A DNA stretch of 24,196 nt from Actinomycetota bacterium (GCA_027730465.1 JAQCGQ010000001.1:1-24196), one strand, 5' to 3'. Shown: positions 16,384 to 23,901, counted from the stretch's first letter. Program-made: numbers and translations. Notes: generated by a model from the letters alone, not told the origin.

Positions 16384-17855
16384 TTTGCAACCAAAATTCC
16401 ATGAGCAGCATTCATCAAATTTTCTTCACTACATAAATCAATTGATAAATCTGCTTGCACCTTACCTTCATAAATTACTATTGCTCGATCGCATACCATT
16501 TGAATTTCACGTAATTCAGATGTAAACAACAAAACAGACTTACCTTGGTCCGCAAATTTTCTAATTAAATCATAAATTTGCTGTTTAGTTCCCACATCAA
16601 TGCCACGAGTTGGGTCAAAACAAAGTAATAAATCAAAGCCGGTTGTAACCCATCTACCAATAGTTACTTTTTGTTGATTTCCACCAGAAAGCCTTTTAAC
16701 TTGCGATTTAGCTCTAGTATCAATTTGCAGACTAGAAATAGCATCATCCACCTGATTCTCTTCACTCTTGGTGTTTATCATGCCCCATTTTGAAATTCCT
16801 CTAAATCTAGTTAGTGCTAAATTTTCTCGAATCGAACGTTGGGGCATTAGAGCTGATTTTCGATCTCCTGGGACATATGAAATACCCATTGATATTGCAT
16901 CTCTTGGATGATTCAAAGTTACTTTCTTGTTATTTACAAAAATCTCGCCTGTCTCTAATTTTGATTCACCGGCAAGGATTTCAAATAATAAATCTTGCCC
17001 TTGTCCTTCAAGTGCTGCAACCCCAAGCACCTCACCTTTTCTAATTTGAAAACTTAAATCTTTTAGATATTTACCTGCTGAAATCGATTTTGCCTCTAGA
17101 AATACTGAATTGCTCCTATCTATTTTTTTGCTATCACTTAATTTATTTGAAACCTTGTTCTTATCACCAAGCATTGCTGCAACTATTCGTTCTTCACTTC
17201 CGCGAGATGCGGCAAATGTGTCTACATTTATGCCATCTCTTAAAACTGTTGCGCGATCACAGATTTCTTCAATTTCAGCTAAGCGGTGTGATATAAAAAT
17301 GACTGACTTTCCCTTATTTTTTTGAGAATTCATGATTGAAATAACTTTTTCAGCTAAATCAACCGGCAAAGCTGCGGTAATTTCATCTAATATCAATAGT
17401 TCAGGATCATGGGATAAGGCCCTAGCTAAATCAATCATTCGAAGTAGGGGTAGTTCAATATTCACTGCAACCTCATTTAAGTTTACATTTAGCCCCATTG
17501 CGGATAATTCAGTTATAAATCTCTTTTCATCCGTTCCAGTTAAGGCTAGATTGCGCTGAATAGATAGATCAGGAATTAAAGCTGGGTCTTGAAATACTGG
17601 GGCAATACCGTTTTTTCTTGCATCATCCGGTGATGAAAAACCTACTGGCTTTCCGTTAAGTGAAATGCTGCCACTGTTGCCGCTGATTACTCCAGTTAAT
17701 ATTTTTACAAGTGTAGATTTCCCGGCGCCATTCGCACCGAGTAAGGCATGTATTTCTCCGGACAAAACTTCAAAATTTGCATTCTTCAATGCTAAAACTG
17801 GCCCATAAGACTTCTCCAAGCTCTCTATTTTTAAGAGCGAAGATTGACCAGACAC
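16380..17855 (-). CDS. CUT2 ABC sugar ATPase, RbsA/MglA-like double domain
   Basis: The energy-coupling ATPase of the importer, 491 residues with two nucleotide-binding halves. The first half has an intact Walker A (GANGAGKST, 40-48), a Q-loop (PVFQD), Walker B with catalytic E158 (LLILDEIT) and the switch H190. Its signature motif is gone: IELPLLR stands where LSxGxQQ is expected (about 133-139). The second half has a degenerate Walker A (ALEGQGQD, usual for the family) and an intact signature LSGGNQQK (389-396). Its Walker B ends LLLCFDPTRG, with F413 and D414 where Asp and Glu are usual. One composite site therefore keeps all motifs and the other none. It begins 102 bp after the binding-protein gene, past a hairpin. 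Confidence 0.93.
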   Translation of the reverse strand: MSGQSSLLKIESLEKSYGPVLALKNANFEVLSGEIHALLGANGAGKSTLVKILTGVISGNSGSISLNGKPVGFSSPDDARKNGIAPVFQDPALIPDLSIQRNLALTGTDEKRFITELSAMGLNVNLNEVAVNIELPLLRMIDLARALSHDPELLILDEITAALPVDLAEKVISIMNSQKNKGKSVIFISHRLAEIEEICDRATVLRDGINVDTFAASRGSEERIVAAMLGDKNKVSNKLSDSKKIDRSNSVFLEAKSISAGKYLKDLSFQIRKGEVLGVAALEGQGQDLLFEILAGESKLETGEIFVNNKKVTLNHPRDAISMGISYVPGDRKSALMPQRSIRENLALTRFRGISKWGMINTKSEENQVDDAISSLQIDTRAKSQVKRLSGGNQQKVTIGRWVTTGFDLLLCFDPTRGIDVGTKQQIYDLIRKFADQGKSVLLFTSELREIQMVCDRAIVIYEGKVQADLSIDLCSEENLMNAAHGILVAK

Positions 17856-17883
17856 TCAAATCCCCAAACTTCTCGTATTTTAA

Positions 17884-17919
17884 ACTTTAAGGCTTGAGGT
17901 TTCCCCCAAGCCTTAAAGT
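17884..17919 (-). terminator. Hairpin after the CUT2 binding-protein gene
   Basis: The arms 17884-17896 and 17907-17919 (ACTTTAAGGCTTG with its exact complement) form a perfect 13-bp stem. The inner bases add two more G-C pairs across a mismatch. It sits 38 bases past the binding-protein stop, and the minus-strand 3' side continues TTTAAAAT. It is likely a partial terminator or mRNA-end stabiliser that lowers expression of the ATPase and permeases relative to binding protein. Confidence 0.78.
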
Positions 17920-17957
17920 AATTACTTTCTTACCGTAAACAGTTAATTACTTAACTA

Positions 17958-19028
17958 TTAACGACCTCCGTCATTAGAGTCTTGTGGAGCCTTGCAACGG
18001 AATAGCTGTGCTGGTGTAAATGTGGTGTAACCAGGCAGTGACAGAGTTGATGAGAATGTTGCTTCTTGTGTTGGTACATAACGAGAAGCAAGATTTTTCT
18101 TATTTTTCTTAACGGTTAGCGCCTTTGGCTTTAGCAAGTTAGTTGCAGGAACCATCTTGCCATCTAGCAAGTCAACTGCAACCTTAAGTGCTGCTCCGCC
18201 AACAATCGCTGGGTTTGGCACAACAATTCCAACAAATCCCTTAGATGTAAGAGTATTTGATAGACGAATGAACTCATTGTTATCGGAGCCAACTACTGGG
18301 ATGTACTTATTCTTGAGCTTCTTTCCCATAGCAGTCACGACGTTGTAATCGATACCTGATGTCCATACACCTTGGAACTTACCTGGTACCAGTAATTGGT
18401 TGGCAAGAGTTCCACCAGTTGCCCAGTCCCAGTTGGTAAATACTTCTTTTGTAATTTTTACTTTTGGATACTTCGCGACAACTTCTCTGAAGCCCTTGTC
18501 ACGGTCAGTATCTGCACCAGCACCTGAAGCACCACGCATGTAAAGAATATTTCCTTTGCCACCCATTGCCTTGATAAGCGCTTTTGCACCTACACGGCCA
18601 TAAGCAACTTGGTCATTAGCAACAAATGTTGTATTTGGTGCAGTTGTTGAGTTATCAACAGTAATAACCTTGATACCAGCAGCTACTGCTTCAGCAATTG
18701 CTGCGTTATTAGCTGATGGATCACCTGAGTTAACAATAATTGCGTTAACACCCTGTGTTTTTAAGGTACGGATATCAGCTGATTGACCAGCTGCATCTGT
18801 GTTACGCGATAGAACAGTTACGCTAGCAACTTTTCCTGAAAGTGTTGCTTCAGCTTTAATTGCGCAAACCATTGTTTCGCGCCATGAGTTTCCAGCCCAG
18901 CTATTACTTACACCAATTTTGTAATTATTAGCTTGCGCAGGTGCGGCAAATACCGCAGCGCCAGCCATAAGTGTGATTGATGTAGCAACTGCTAAGCCAG
19001 CTTTTACGTGTTTTGTACTTAGGTTCAT
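17958..19028 (-). CDS. CUT2 ABC importer substrate-binding protein, RbsB-like
   Basis: An exported sugar-binding protein of the periplasmic-binding type I (Peripla_BP_4) group, 356 residues. The signal peptide is MNLSTKHVKAG, then a hydrophobic core to about residue 28, ending APAQA at about 29-33; no lipobox cysteine is present. The mature N-terminus reads YKIGVSNSWAGNSWRETMVCAIKAEA, with the family's QSADIRTLKTQGVNAIIVNSGD segment after it. GVWTSGIDYNVVTAMG and PVVGSDNNEF are hinge and ligand-pocket segments. It is the first gene of the CUT2 operon with a GGAAGGAAAG ribosome site. A palindrome-rich leader precedes it. The ligand is unknown; inositol, xylose or a similar monosaccharide is possible. 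Confidence 0.92.
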   Translation of the reverse strand: MNLSTKHVKAGLAVATSITLMAGAAVFAAPAQANNYKIGVSNSWAGNSWRETMVCAIKAEATLSGKVASVTVLSRNTDAAGQSADIRTLKTQGVNAIIVNSGDPSANNAAIAEAVAAGIKVITVDNSTTAPNTTFVANDQVAYGRVGAKALIKAMGGKGNILYMRGASGAGADTDRDKGFREVVAKYPKVKITKEVFTNWDWATGGTLANQLLVPGKFQGVWTSGIDYNVVTAMGKKLKNKYIPVVGSDNNEFIRLSNTLTSKGFVGIVVPNPAIVGGAALKVAVDLLDGKMVPATNLLKPKALTVKKNKKNLASRYVPTQEATFSSTLSLPGYTTFTPAQLFRCKAPQDSNDGGR

Positions 19029-19048
19029 TGCTTTCCTTCCATTTCGAT

Positions 19049-19060
19049 AGTCGATCGACT
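19049..19060. promoter_or_regulatory. 12-bp perfect palindrome in the CUT2 leader
   Basis: AGTCGATCGACT is a perfect palindrome 20 bases upstream of the binding-protein start. Its CG-containing centre and position near the start fit a repressor operator, but I cannot name the regulator. No LacI-type gene is in the window. Confidence 0.4.
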
Positions 19061-19124
19061 TCGTGCTTAATCCTTAACTATTTAGCTAAGAACTACAACC
19101 TTTTTTTCATTTTGATACCAAATT

Positions 19125-19148
19125 GATATATACCCGAGGGTAAATATC
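19125..19148. promoter_or_regulatory. Inverted repeat between SIS and binding-protein genes
   Basis: GATATATACCC (19125-19135) and GGGTAAATATC (19138-19148) form an 11-bp inverted repeat with one mismatch and a 2-bp centre. It begins 4 bases past the SIS gene stop, so it may end that transcript or be an operator of the downstream binding-protein gene. The element TTGATACCA (19112-19120) adjoins it. Confidence 0.4.
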
Positions 19149-19152
19149 TCGA

Positions 19153-19965
19153 TTAACCGCCCTCTACCCTAGGAGAAGTAGATCCGGTTAGTCGAGATGA
19201 GAGGCGCCGAGCATGTTCGGCGTAGGCGGCATCAAAGAGTCTCTTGCTCTCAGCTTCACCTACCACAGCAGAGCTAGTTATGACTGGTGGAATAAATCCG
19301 GCTGCAACTAATTTTTGAGCAACCTGAACCTTTATTTCATTAGCAACAGCGACTTCAGTAATTGTTGAACCAGGACCAACAGGTGTTTTCATTCCTGGGA
19401 TAGAAATTAGAGCATCTCCTACTGGAACCATTAGATCAATAACTAGATCTGCGTTATCAGAAAGTGTGGTGCCAGATGAGTGAGTAGGTTTCCCAACTTT
19501 ATTACTTGCCATAGATGTAACTGCTATAACTTTAATACCACGTGCTCTAGCACCTTGTGCCATTTCAATTGGGACTGCAGCTTTCCCACCAACACTAAAA
19601 ACAATTAAAATATCATTTTTATTAAATTGCCAATTTTTCAAAATCTCTTCCGCAAATCCCTCAACTCGCTCAATAAACATTGCTTGTCGTTGTCCATTTG
19701 ATCCAACAACTTGGGTATGAAAAGTCATTGATAGTTCTGCCATTGGGTTAAAACCAGGGTATGAGCCATACCTAGGAAACATTTCTTCTAATGGTATTCG
19801 TGAGTGACCACAGCCAAATAAATGCACAACTCCATCGGCTAAAATTGAATCAGCGCACCATTTTGCAGCTTGCGCGATGTTTGCGCCCTCTTGTTTTGCT
19901 AAATCTTCTAACAACTTAACAGCGCTTTTACCCCAGGCACCTGCGAGCGCAGCAGTATCTGACAT
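19153..19965 (-). CDS. SIS-domain phosphosugar-binding protein (UPF0309-like)
   Basis: A cytoplasmic protein of 270 residues with a sugar-isomerase (SIS) fold. Landmarks are HLFGCGHSRIPLEEMFPRYG (about 49-68) and IVFSVGGKAAVPIEMAQGAR, followed by IKVIAVTSM, the phosphosugar-binding strands. This is the UPF0309 layout, whose members are inferred phosphosugar isomerases or sensors; no reaction is established. It is divergent from a GntR regulator, 86 bp between the starts, and near a sugar kinase and aldolase. It may isomerise or deaminate the kinase product. A GGGGG ribosome site precedes the ATG. The extended C-terminus (RLSSRLTGSTSPRVEGG) looks disordered. Confidence 0.87.
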   Translation of the reverse strand: MSDTAALAGAWGKSAVKLLEDLAKQEGANIAQAAKWCADSILADGVVHLFGCGHSRIPLEEMFPRYGSYPGFNPMAELSMTFHTQVVGSNGQRQAMFIERVEGFAEEILKNWQFNKNDILIVFSVGGKAAVPIEMAQGARARGIKVIAVTSMASNKVGKPTHSSGTTLSDNADLVIDLMVPVGDALISIPGMKTPVGPGSTITEVAVANEIKVQVAQKLVAAGFIPPVITSSAVVGEAESKRLFDAAYAEHARRLSSRLTGSTSPRVEGG

Positions 19966-19994
19966 GCCGGCCCCCTTACCTTTGTAGTAATGAA

Positions 19995-20010
19995 CTGATA
20001 CCTTGATACT
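19995..20010. repeat. Tandem TGATAC direct repeat in the SIS/GntR gap
   Basis: CTGATACC and TTGATACT abut in the 86-bp divergent gap, so the same 8-base unit occurs twice (two of the eight bases differ). The close relative TTGATACCA lies at 19112-19120 in the leader of the CUT2 binding-protein gene. It might be a shared binding element, or -35-like sequence. Confidence 0.3.
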
Positions 20011-20012
20011 TT

Positions 20013-20028
20013 AAATGTCTATACCAAT
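20013..20028. promoter_or_regulatory. TGTCTATAC site upstream of the GntR gene
   Basis: AAATGTCTATACCAAT lies 23 bases before the GTG of the regulator. The GTCTATACC core resembles HutC/NagR/DasR-type operators, which are built around GGTCTA-TAGACC halves. TATACC could also be a -10 box. Its placement fits autoregulation plus control of the divergent SIS gene. Confidence 0.55.
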
Positions 20029-20051
20029 TCTAAAGAGAAGGTAGTCCAATC

Positions 20052-20828
20052 GTGCGGGCAGGTCAAGGTAAGGGTAGTGAGAAATCAGCCTTGCGTTACC
20101 AAGAGATTGAGGCTTGGCTTCGAGAAATCATCCTTACTGGTCGTCCTGGCCAAGCACTGCCATCTGAAGTTGAGATAGCCGCTAACTTTGATGTGAGTCG
20201 AATGACTGCTCGACAGGCAGTTTTAAATTTAATGCGAGAAGGTTTAGTTGATCGCAGGCGAGGTGCTGGCACATTTATTGCCAAAAACCCGCTACATCGT
20301 AGAGAAGGTGTGCTGCTCTCTTTCTCAGAAGATATGAAACGACGAGGACTTAAACCCTCTTCGATCATGGTCTCTGGCAAAAAAGAAATTGCTACAAGTG
20401 AAGATAGAAATGCACTTGGATTAAAAGATCCTTCTTCAGTAATTGTTATCAAAAGAATCAGACTCGCTGATGGCACACCATTAGCTCTTGAACGAGTTGC
20501 TCTACTTGCCCAATGTTTTGCTGTGTTAGATGAGGATTTAGAGAATGGATCACTTCATGCTGGATTGCGAAAGATTGGATTTCAACCAACTCTGGCTAGT
20601 GGCTGGCTTAAGGCTCGACTTGCAACTACTCAGGAGGCAAGAAAGTTAGATCTACCCTCAAAGTCTCCCCTGTTAGTTGAAACTAGAGTTATTGAAGATC
20701 AAAATGGGGTTGCGATTGAATATACGGAGACTGCTTATGCCGCAAACCGTTATGTTGTTGACATTAAACTTAATTGCGCACCAGCTGTAATAGCGCCATT
20801 TAGTGCCGCACCAATAGCACCAGCATAA
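20052..20828 (+). CDS. GntR/HutC-family transcriptional regulator
   Basis: A sugar-responsive repressor or activator of 258 residues. The N-terminal winged helix-turn-helix runs from about 13 to 78, with EVEIAANFDVSRMTARQAVLNL and the wing DRRRGAGTFIA. The rest is a UTRA effector domain (about 95-245) with the ERVALL and VIEDQNGVAIEYTE motifs. UTRA domains bind a phosphosugar or related ligand. The start is GTG at 20052, with a moderate AGAAGG site 12 bases upstream. The 3' 79 bases overlap the ROK kinase gene on the other strand, and the final UTRA strand (YVVDIKL) is inside the overlap. It may control SIS, the SDR operon and possibly the region A/B promoter via TGTCTATAC sites. Confidence 0.93.
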   Translation: MRAGQGKGSEKSALRYQEIEAWLREIILTGRPGQALPSEVEIAANFDVSRMTARQAVLNLMREGLVDRRRGAGTFIAKNPLHRREGVLLSFSEDMKRRGLKPSSIMVSGKKEIATSEDRNALGLKDPSSVIVIKRIRLADGTPLALERVALLAQCFAVLDEDLENGSLHAGLRKIGFQPTLASGWLKARLATTQEARKLDLPSKSPLLVETRVIEDQNGVAIEYTETAYAANRYVVDIKLNCAPAVIAPFSAAPIAPA

Positions 20829-21679
20829 AATCCTAAGGTTGCTGGAACAATATTCACCGCTGAACTTGGATATATTTTTGCTTGAAGCGCCATTTGTTGA
20901 CGGATTTCATTTAATAAAATATCACCAGATTGTGCTACACCACCGCCGATAATTATTGTGTCTGGGGCTAGTACAACCATTATGTTTGTCAGCGCAATTG
21001 AGATCCAATAACCAACCTCTTTAAATGCAGCTAAAGCCTTAGCATCACCTGCAACAGCTTTTTTATATGCCTCCTCAGAGGTAGTAGTACCAGCAAATTT
21101 GGCAATTGCGGCAGAGTTAGTAAGTGTTTCAGCGCATCCTCTGCCACCACAACCACAAAGTGGTCCATCTGGTTTAACAATTTGATGTGCTATTTCTCCT
21201 GCACCGCCAGTAGAACCCATATGAATTTTTCCTTCAATTACAACGCCGCCACCAACTCCAGTACCAATAACATAACAAGCAACTGTTTTCTTACCATTAG
21301 CTGCTCCCATAATTGCCTCTGCCAAAGTAAATGCACGGGCATCATTTATTAATGCTGTAGGTAATTTAGTAGCAGCAGCAACCGGAGCTAGAGCTTGAAA
21401 ACCCTTCCAAGGCCCAGGCAGATTAGGAAACAAAACAATAGTACCATCGGCATTATTAAAAACTCCTGGAACTGCAACACCTACGCCAGCTAAATCAGGA
21501 AATTCTACAAAATTATCTTTTGCTAATTTTGCAAGTCTACTTACTACATGAGCAGGTCCACCCTCAGCTTCAGTTAGCTGATCATCTTTTTTTATTATTT
21601 GCCACTTATTATCTATTTTCTCAATTACAGCAACTTTTATATTTGTACCGCCCAGATCTAAGCCAAGATATTTAGTCAC
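20750..21679 (-). CDS. ROK-family sugar kinase
   Basis: A sugar kinase of the ROK group, about 309 residues. It has the ATP-binding DLGGTN near residue 8-13, catalytic aspartate in NDARAF, GTGVGGG, and the zinc motif H..CGCGGRGC (H167, C177, C179 and C184 on the 311-residue numbering). The glucokinase-like EIGH is EIAH here. An alternative TTG start exists at 21685, but GTG at 21679 is better: a GAAAG site lies at proper spacing and the start overlaps the DeoC stop as GTGACTAA. ROK kinases phosphorylate glucose, mannose, fructose, allose or N-acetyl sugars; specificity is not readable. It is the last gene of the SDR-DeoC-ROK operon. Confidence 0.9.
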   Translation of the reverse strand: MTKYLGLDLGGTNIKVAVIEKIDNKWQIIKKDDQLTEAEGGPAHVVSRLAKLAKDNFVEFPDLAGVGVAVPGVFNNADGTIVLFPNLPGPWKGFQALAPVAAATKLPTALINDARAFTLAEAIMGAANGKKTVACYVIGTGVGGGVVIEGKIHMGSTGGAGEIAHQIVKPDGPLCGCGGRGCAETLTNSAAIAKFAGTTTSEEAYKKAVAGDAKALAAFKEVGYWISIALTNIMVVLAPDTIIIGGGVAQSGDILLNEIRQQMALQAKIYPSSAVNIVPATLGFYAGAIGAALNGAITAGAQLSLMSTT

Positions 21680-22361
21680 GGCCAAATCTTTCTACATATT
21701 CATCAAGCATAATTGATGTTGTTGTGGCACCACTACGAGAAATTCCGGCATCTAAATACTCCATGAGCACATCAAGTGTTCGAACACCGCCGGCACTTTT
21801 AATTTTCATCCTAGGCGAAACACTACTACGCATTAACTTGATATCAGCAATTGTTGCCCCCGTTGGAGCGTATCCTGTTGAGGTTTTTACATAATCAGCT
21901 CCAGCAGCCTCAGTAAGTTTGCAAGCAGTAACTTTTTCACTCTCAGTTAAATAGGCATTTTCTAAAATAACCTTAACAGCTTTACCACTTGCTGCATTTA
22001 CGACAGCGGCAATATCATCTTGGACCTCTTTGTGAAGTCCAGACTTAAGCAATCCAATATTAAGCACCACATCTATTTCGGTAGCACCATCTGCAATCGC
22101 TTGCTTAGTCTCAAATACTTTTGTTTGAGTAGTTGATGAGCCGTGTGGAAAGCCAACTACAGTTCCAATTTCGACATCAGTTCCTTTAAGTAAATCAGCA
22201 CAAAACTTTACATCAGCTGGCTTACAACAAACTGAAGCAACATCATACTTTTTCGCAATCTCACATCCAGTCTTAACTTCATCCCTAGTCATCTCAGGTT
22301 TAAGTAGGGAATGATCAATTGTCTTTGCTATTTGCTTTAATGAGTATTTTGTATGTGCCAT
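21672..22361 (-). CDS. deoC: Deoxyribose-phosphate aldolase
   Basis: A DeoC-type class I aldolase, 229 residues, a usual length. Catalytic residues are present: D97 in EIDVVLNIG, the Schiff-base lysine K159 in DYVKTSTGY, and K188 in IKSAGG. The typical reaction splits 2-deoxyribose 5-phosphate into glyceraldehyde 3-phosphate and acetaldehyde. No deoxyribomutase or nucleoside phosphorylase is nearby, and its neighbours are a kinase and an SDR, so it may act on another keto- or deoxy-sugar phosphate. A clear GAGGAGA ribosome site lies in the 18-bp gap after the SDR gene. Confidence 0.92.
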   Translation of the reverse strand: MAHTKYSLKQIAKTIDHSLLKPEMTRDEVKTGCEIAKKYDVASVCCKPADVKFCADLLKGTDVEIGTVVGFPHGSSTTQTKVFETKQAIADGATEIDVVLNIGLLKSGLHKEVQDDIAAVVNAASGKAVKVILENAYLTESEKVTACKLTEAAGADYVKTSTGYAPTGATIADIKLMRSSVSPRMKIKSAGGVRTLDVLMEYLDAGISRSGATTTSIMLDEYVERFGRD

Positions 22362-22379
22362 TTATTTCTCCTCTATTTT

Positions 22380-23135
22380 TTAAACACCAGAGACAGTGGA
22401 CCATCCGCCGTCAATTTCTAAAATTTGACCAGTCACTGCTGAATTCTCAATTAAATAGATATAGCCAGCTACAACATTATCAATTGGCAATTGCTCACCA
22501 ATTAATGGTTGCTTTCGACTTGTAAATTCTTTAATTATTAGATTTGCTGCTGCCCTTACCGACATTGGGGTGGCAACTAGACTAGGAGATACTGCATTAA
22601 CTCTAATTTTCTTATCTAAATAACTGCTAGCAAGGGTTACTACTAAAGTATTTATTGCTCCTTTAGATGCAGCATATGCATGTGTTTTAAAATGCTCTGG
22701 CGATGGTGAGTTAGCTAGAGTTGATGAGGTTAAAGTAAGAGAGCCGGGGCCATTTAAATTAAAATACTTAATTGCTTCTCGTGCCGTTAAAAAAGCTGTT
22801 GTTAAATTCAATTCTAAAGTTTTATCCCAGGCAGATTTAGTAATTTCTTCAATCCCACCATCGCCAAAAGACCTACCCGAGCCACCGACAATTGAAACTA
22901 CATGGTCTAGGCCATTTAGTTTTGCAATTGCTTGCGCAAAAGCTGATTCGACTTGTGACTCATTTCTTAAATCAATCGAATTAAACCCCACAATATTTGA
23001 GCACTCTTTTACTAATGATGCAGAGTCTGCTTCTTCACCACCTAAAAGATAGATTTCATAATTACGCTGATCTAGGGCTCTAGCAAGGCCTGCTGCAATT
23101 CCCCGACTACCTGTAATGATGGCTCTTTTACCCAT
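22380..23135 (-). CDS. SDR-family dehydrogenase
   Basis: A second short-chain dehydrogenase, 251 residues, distinct from the one at 6313. The cofactor loop is TGSRGIAAG (8-16), the catalytic pair is Y154 and K158 in YAASKG, with S137/S138 upstream and a VGGSG motif in place of NNAG. It ends IDGGWSTVSGV. It starts the SDR-DeoC-ROK operon, so a sugar alcohol or ketose reduction/oxidation before or after the kinase step is likely. A palindromic site (23162-23177) lies 27 bases before the ATG. Confidence 0.88.
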   Translation of the reverse strand: MGKRAIITGSRGIAAGLARALDQRNYEIYLLGGEEADSASLVKECSNIVGFNSIDLRNESQVESAFAQAIAKLNGLDHVVSIVGGSGRSFGDGGIEEITKSAWDKTLELNLTTAFLTAREAIKYFNLNGPGSLTLTSSTLANSPSPEHFKTHAYAASKGAINTLVVTLASSYLDKKIRVNAVSPSLVATPMSVRAAANLIIKEFTSRKQPLIGEQLPIDNVVAGYIYLIENSAVTGQILEIDGGWSTVSGV

Positions 23136-23161
23136 TTAGAAAGGGTATCTAAAAAGTTCTA

Positions 23162-23177
23162 AGTTGTCTATACAACT
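23162..23177. promoter_or_regulatory. Palindromic operator candidate upstream of the SDR-DeoC-ROK operon
   Basis: AGTTGTCTATACAACT has perfect 6-bp arms (AGTTGT with ACAACT) around CTAT. It is the most symmetrical of the three TGTCTATAC sites and is shaped like a GntR/HutC operator. On the minus strand it also holds TATAGA, a possible -10 box 31 bases from the ATG. Confidence 0.6.
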
Positions 23178-23257
23178 AATATGATCGATATCGCTGGAAA
23201 TCCTGTATTTGAGTTTTAATTAAATTGTAAAGGTATTTTTACTATTGTTTAATTGAA

Positions 23258-23887
23258 TTAAATTTCTATAATAACATCAGCGCTAGCAACTGTTGTTTGA
23301 ACTAATTCTGCATTAATTTCATCACTACCATGCGCCCACTTATGGGCAGATTGTGGATCTTTTCCAAACATCTCATGGCGCTTAGTTAATCTTTCAAGTC
23401 GTAATTCATCATTGACTTTTATATACCAAACTTCAGATAACTCCTTTTTAACCGATTCCCAGCCGCCTTTTTCTAATAGTAAGTAGTTTCCCTCTGTAAT
23501 AACTAAGCGAGTATTTTTAAGTATAACTCCATCTGCTGCATAAGACTCTTCAATCTCGCGATGAAAAATCGGGTAGTAAATATCTTTCTCTATATTGAGA
23601 TTAATTCGGCGAAGTAAGTTTACAAATCCATCAGAATCAAATGTATTAAAAGCACCTTTTATAGCAGATAAATTTAGGCGTTGTAATTGCTTATTGCTTA
23701 AGTGAAATCCATCCATTGGTACTACAGCAGTGAAATCTTGTTCTAGATTATTAATTAAATAAGAGGTAAGTGTAGATTTTCCAGCTCCAGGTTTTCCAAT
23801 TACACCAATTAATACACGTTTTTTGCCTGACGCTAGCTTTTTAGCCCTAGCCAGGGCTTGGTCTAAGCTAGTTAGTAATTCAGGCAT
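23258..23887 (-). CDS. P-loop nucleoside/sugar kinase-like protein
   Basis: A small P-loop kinase, 209 residues, of the uridine kinase/pantothenate kinase-like group (COG1072 type, which includes fructose-type kinases in some bacteria). It shows Walker A GKPGAGKST (31-39), VVPMDGFHLSN (D59) for substrate binding, and the lid LTKRHEMFGK followed by KWAHGSDEINA. The substrate is uncertain: nucleoside, pantothenate or a ketose. It sits 14 bp after the epimerase gene, hinting at kinase and epimerase working on the same ketose. The stop lies within an AT-only palindrome. The N-terminus is short, as usual for the stand-alone form. Confidence 0.8.
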   Translation of the reverse strand: MPELLTSLDQALARAKKLASGKKRVLIGVIGKPGAGKSTLTSYLINNLEQDFTAVVPMDGFHLSNKQLQRLNLSAIKGAFNTFDSDGFVNLLRRINLNIEKDIYYPIFHREIEESYAADGVILKNTRLVITEGNYLLLEKGGWESVKKELSEVWYIKVNDELRLERLTKRHEMFGKDPQSAHKWAHGSDEINAELVQTTVASADVIIEI

Positions 23888-23901
23888 AGAAAATTATAAT
23901 T

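Noticed and set aside
22903..22914. TGGTCTAGGCCA, close to a DasR/NagR operator
   Set aside because: It lies inside the SDR coding sequence and encodes a normal strand (Gly-Leu-Asp-His); most likely chance.
23248..23262. 15-base AT palindrome over the kinase stop codon
   Set aside because: Composed almost only of A and T; could be a weak end signal, but nothing distinguishes it from background.
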